A stretch of DNA of 64,000 nt. Origin: Acidimicrobiia bacterium (GTDB lineage: Bacteria > Actinomycetota > Acidimicrobiia > Acidimicrobiales > Acidimicrobilacustridaceae). The translations under genes were made by a program, and so were the position numbers. The notes below the pieces were generated by a model. The model was given only the letters and a program-made list of their open reading frames with translations, ran no database searches and had not been told where the DNA came from. Shown here in pieces: positions 61,691 to 64,000 of this stretch. The DNA lies in assembly GCA_020832495.1 (NCBI GenBank), contig JAFIEP010000039.1:1-64000 (forward strand), written 5' to 3'. Numbering within the stretch: position 1 is the stretch's first letter; the number at the start of each line of letters is the position of its first letter.

Positions 61691-63370
61691 GTGGCTGACC
61701 ACTCGGCGCCACCCGACACGCCGGTCGCACCGACACGTCGTGCCGCCACGCTGCTCCGCTCGAGTCTGGCTGTCTCCGCCGGAACCGCGCTCAGCCGCAT
61801 CACCGGGCTGATCCGCACCCTGGTGCTCGCCGGGGTGTTGGGTGCCGCGCTGGTGGGCGCAACCGGCGTAGCCGATGCCTACAACCTGGCCAACACCGCG
61901 CCGAACGCCCTCTACGACCTCCTCATCGGTGGGGTGCTGGCCGCCACCCTCGTCCCGGTGCTCGTGGCCCGCACCGAGGAAGGCGACCGTCGAGGTGTCG
62001 AGGCGGTGGTGACCGTGCTCTTGGTCACCCTGGCCGCCCTGACGCTGCTCACCGTGGTGTTCGCTCCGTGGATCGTGCGGCTCTTCACCTTCCAGACCCC
62101 TCCGTTGGAGCAGGCCGAGGTGGAGTCGGTGGCGGTCCCCCTTCTGCGGCTGTTCCTTCCCCAGGTGTTCTTCTACGGCGCCACCGCCCTCGGCACGGCG
62201 CTGCTCAACGCCCATCGTCGGTTCGCCCTGGCTGCCTTCGCACCGGTGCTCAACAACGTCGTCGTGGTCTGTGTCCTGCTGGCCGTCCCTCGTGTGGCCC
62301 AAGGGACCCCGACGCTCGAGCAGGTGCGCGATGACCCGGTGCTGCTCGCCCTGTTGGGCCTCGGCACCACCGCAGGCATCGTGGCCATGGCCCTGGTCCT
62401 GGTGCCGGGCCTGGTGCGAGCGGGCGTCCCGCTCGGGTGGAACCTGGCCTGGCGCCACCCGGCAGTCACCCAGATCGTCCGACTGTCGGGCTGGACGTTC
62501 GGCTACGTGCTGGCCAACCAGATCGGCCTGGTGCTGCTGTTGGGCATGGCGCTGGGCCTGGGGGAAGGACCACTGTCGGCGTGGACCTACGCCTACCTCT
62601 TCTTCCAACTGCCCTTCGGACTGTTCGCCGTGGCGGTGATGACGACGTTCCTACCAGAGTTGTCGAGCGCCTTCAGTCGAGGCGACGCTCCCGCCTACCG
62701 AGACCGTTTCCTCATGGGCGGTCGCCTCATCCTGGTGGTGATCCTGCCCTGTGCGGCGGCCATGGCCGTGCTGGCCCGCCCGCTGGTTGCCTTCCTGTTC
62801 GAGGGTGCCGCTGGCCTGCTCGTAGCCGAGCAGGCCTTCACCGCCGCCTCCGGCGAGTTGACCGCGGAGGCCCTCGCCCTGTTCGCCGTCGGCCTCCCGG
62901 GTTTCTCGCTCTACCTGTACGTCATGCGGGGCTTCTACGCACGCCGCAACACCCGCATCCCGTTCTTCGTGAACCTGGCCAAGACGGTGCTGATGGTGGC
63001 CTTGGCCGTCCCCATGACCGCCGCCTGGTCCATGGCCGGGCTGGTGGGCGCCTTCTCGGTCGCCTACACCGTCGGGGGCGTGATGGCGCTGGTCGTCCTG
63101 GCCCGCACCGTCGATGGCCTCGGTGTGGGATCAGCCGTGTCGGCCGTGGCCCGTTCGCTGCTCGCTGCGCTGGCGACCGCCGCCGCTGCCTGGGCGGTGG
63201 CCGCGCAGGTGTCGGACCGCACCGATGCGACGTCGCTCGGGGGCAGCGCTGCGTCGTTGGCCCTGGGCGGCCTGGCTGCGGGTGTGGCCTACCTGGCCGT
63301 GCTGGTGGCCACCCGCTCCCCCGACCTGGCCCAACTCGTCGACCGGATCCGACGACGCAGCGGATCCTGA
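61691..63370 (+). CDS. murJ: lipid II flippase MurJ
   Basis: A 559-residue polytopic MOP-superfamily protein that flips lipid II across the membrane for peptidoglycan synthesis. MurJ marks are 'GTALSRITGLIRTLVLAGVLG', 'VADAYNLANTAPNALYDLLIGGVLAATLVPVL' (in parts), 'PQVFFYGATALGTALLNAHRRF', 'NQIGLVLLLGMALG' and 'TTFLPELSSAF'. About 14 helices can be counted. It lacks the long cytoplasmic kinase-like extension of mycobacterial MviN. GTG start, coupled to the preceding gene. Confidence 0.94.
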   Translation: MADHSAPPDTPVAPTRRAATLLRSSLAVSAGTALSRITGLIRTLVLAGVLGAALVGATGVADAYNLANTAPNALYDLLIGGVLAATLVPVLVARTEEGDRRGVEAVVTVLLVTLAALTLLTVVFAPWIVRLFTFQTPPLEQAEVESVAVPLLRLFLPQVFFYGATALGTALLNAHRRFALAAFAPVLNNVVVVCVLLAVPRVAQGTPTLEQVRDDPVLLALLGLGTTAGIVAMALVLVPGLVRAGVPLGWNLAWRHPAVTQIVRLSGWTFGYVLANQIGLVLLLGMALGLGEGPLSAWTYAYLFFQLPFGLFAVAVMTTFLPELSSAFSRGDAPAYRDRFLMGGRLILVVILPCAAAMAVLARPLVAFLFEGAAGLLVAEQAFTAASGELTAEALALFAVGLPGFSLYLYVMRGFYARRNTRIPFFVNLAKTVLMVALAVPMTAAWSMAGLVGAFSVAYTVGGVMALVVLARTVDGLGVGSAVSAVARSLLAALATAAAAWAVAAQVSDRTDATSLGGSAASLALGGLAAGVAYLAVLVATRSPDLAQLVDRIRRRSGS

Positions 63371-63434
63371 CGGCCCGGCGGCGGCCGTTGCGGACGCGGC
63401 GACGACACCGCCGCGTTGCGCCTAGGCTGTGGTC

Positions 63435-64000
63435 ATGTTCAAGGCCATGAAGAAATGGTGGCGGTACTGGGGCGCAAAGCTGAACCGGCGCTTCGAGGAG
63501 AAGGCCGATCCAGCGGTACAGCTCGAGCAGGCGATCGCCGAGGCACAGGATCAGCATCGCCAACTCCGCGAGCAGGCGGCCAACGTCATCGCCAACCAGA
63601 AACAGTTGGAGATGCGGCTCAACCGCTCGCTCGAGGAGTACGAGCGCACCTCGTCCAACGCCCGCCAGGCGTTGCTCATGGCCGAGGAAGCCCAGCGCAA
63701 CGGCGACGAGGCGAAGCTGGCCGACTACACCCACGCTGCGGAGACCTTCGCCACCCAGATGATCACCCTCGAGGGCAACATCGAGGAAACAAAGGCGCTC
63801 GTGCTGGCCGCCACCCAGGCCGCCGAACAGGCCAAGACCGCCGTGAGCCAGAACTCCTCCGCCCTGCAGAAAAAGCTGGCCGAGCGCCAGAAGCTGCTGA
63901 GCCAGCTCGACCAGGCCAAGATGCAGGAGCAGATGAACACCGCCATGGCGTCGCTCAGTGAGAGCGTCGACACCGAGACGCCCTCGTTCGACCAGGTGCG
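63435..64000 (+). CDS. PspA/IM30 family protein (cut by window end)
   Basis: The first 188 residues of a PspA-type ESCRT-III-like membrane-repair protein. It opens with an amphipathic helix ('MFKAMKKWWRYWGAKLN') and 'EEKADPAVQLEQAIAEAQ', then runs as a continuous coiled coil ('LAERQKLLSQLDQAKMQEQMN'). It would bind stressed inner membrane. No stop is reached at base 64000. ATG 63435 is the first start after murJ. Position after murJ ties it to the envelope gene group. Confidence 0.92.
   Translation, partial: MFKAMKKWWRYWGAKLNRRFEEKADPAVQLEQAIAEAQDQHRQLREQAANVIANQKQLEMRLNRSLEEYERTSSNARQALLMAEEAQRNGDEAKLADYTHAAETFATQMITLEGNIEETKALVLAATQAAEQAKTAVSQNSSALQKKLAERQKLLSQLDQAKMQEQMNTAMASLSESVDTETPSFDQV

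Overview
The window is 64 kb of very GC-rich chromosome from a free-living actinobacterium, most likely of the class Acidimicrobiia or a close deep branch (inference). Lineage markers are the tiny ribosomal protein bS22, the actinobacterial order tatD - Rpf-like hydrolase - rsmA - ispE, a PAC2 family protein, class II DAHP synthase, F420-type and P450 oxidoreductases, a PaaX regulator, and frequent GTG starts with 4-base stop/start overlaps. It is mostly core chromosome. I see no phage, insertion sequence, CRISPR array or rRNA operon.

Layout. 0-4.4 kb: rplY (bL25), prs, a short glmU, tRNA-Gln, bS22 and ispE. 4.5-11.7 kb: an insertion between ispE and rsmA holding a three-gene coupled operon (a large secreted HExxH protein and two tandem lipoprotein paralogues) and a degraded VapBC-like pair. 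11.8-16.2 kb: rsmA, an Rpf-like transglycosylase, tatD and lepA. 16.4-23.6 kb: rpsT, an atypical uppP, then holA, a ComEC-FolP fusion, comEA and a thioredoxin-TPR protein. 23.8-25.7 kb: a kinase-like phosphotransferase and PAC2. 25.8-32.9 kb: a branched-chain amino-acid type ABC importer compressed into three polypeptides, one with an MFS transporter fused to both ATPases. 33.1-37.3 kb: an LLM-class oxidoreductase, a cytochrome P450 and an acyl-activating enzyme. 37.4-43.6 kb: leuS, tRNA-Ala, rsfS, a LytR_C-domain protein and nadD.

43.9-49.8 kb: a sigma factor, class II DAHP synthase, a fasciclin lipoprotein, and the sulfur assimilation genes sir and cysH behind a promoter overlapped by a perfect palindrome. 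49.9-53.1 kb: a PaaX-like regulator, then a copper/thiol operon (TlpA-like, Sco1, PCuAC, cupredoxin-like) preceded by two DosR/DevR-like boxes. 53.1-57.0 kb: CoxE-like VWA, MoxR ATPase and proA. 57.1-64.0 kb: an envelope-oriented run of a CbxX-type AAA ATPase, a binding-protein/VWA lipoprotein, a coiled-coil membrane protein, murJ and pspA (cut by the window end).

The most notable items are architectural: the MFS-LivF-LivG and LivH-LivM fusions, the ComEC-FolP2-type fusion, a GlmU lacking its acetyltransferase half, a UppP lacking its key glutamates, and a PCuAC protein with a long insertion in its copper site. All family calls are from reading motifs; no database search was run.
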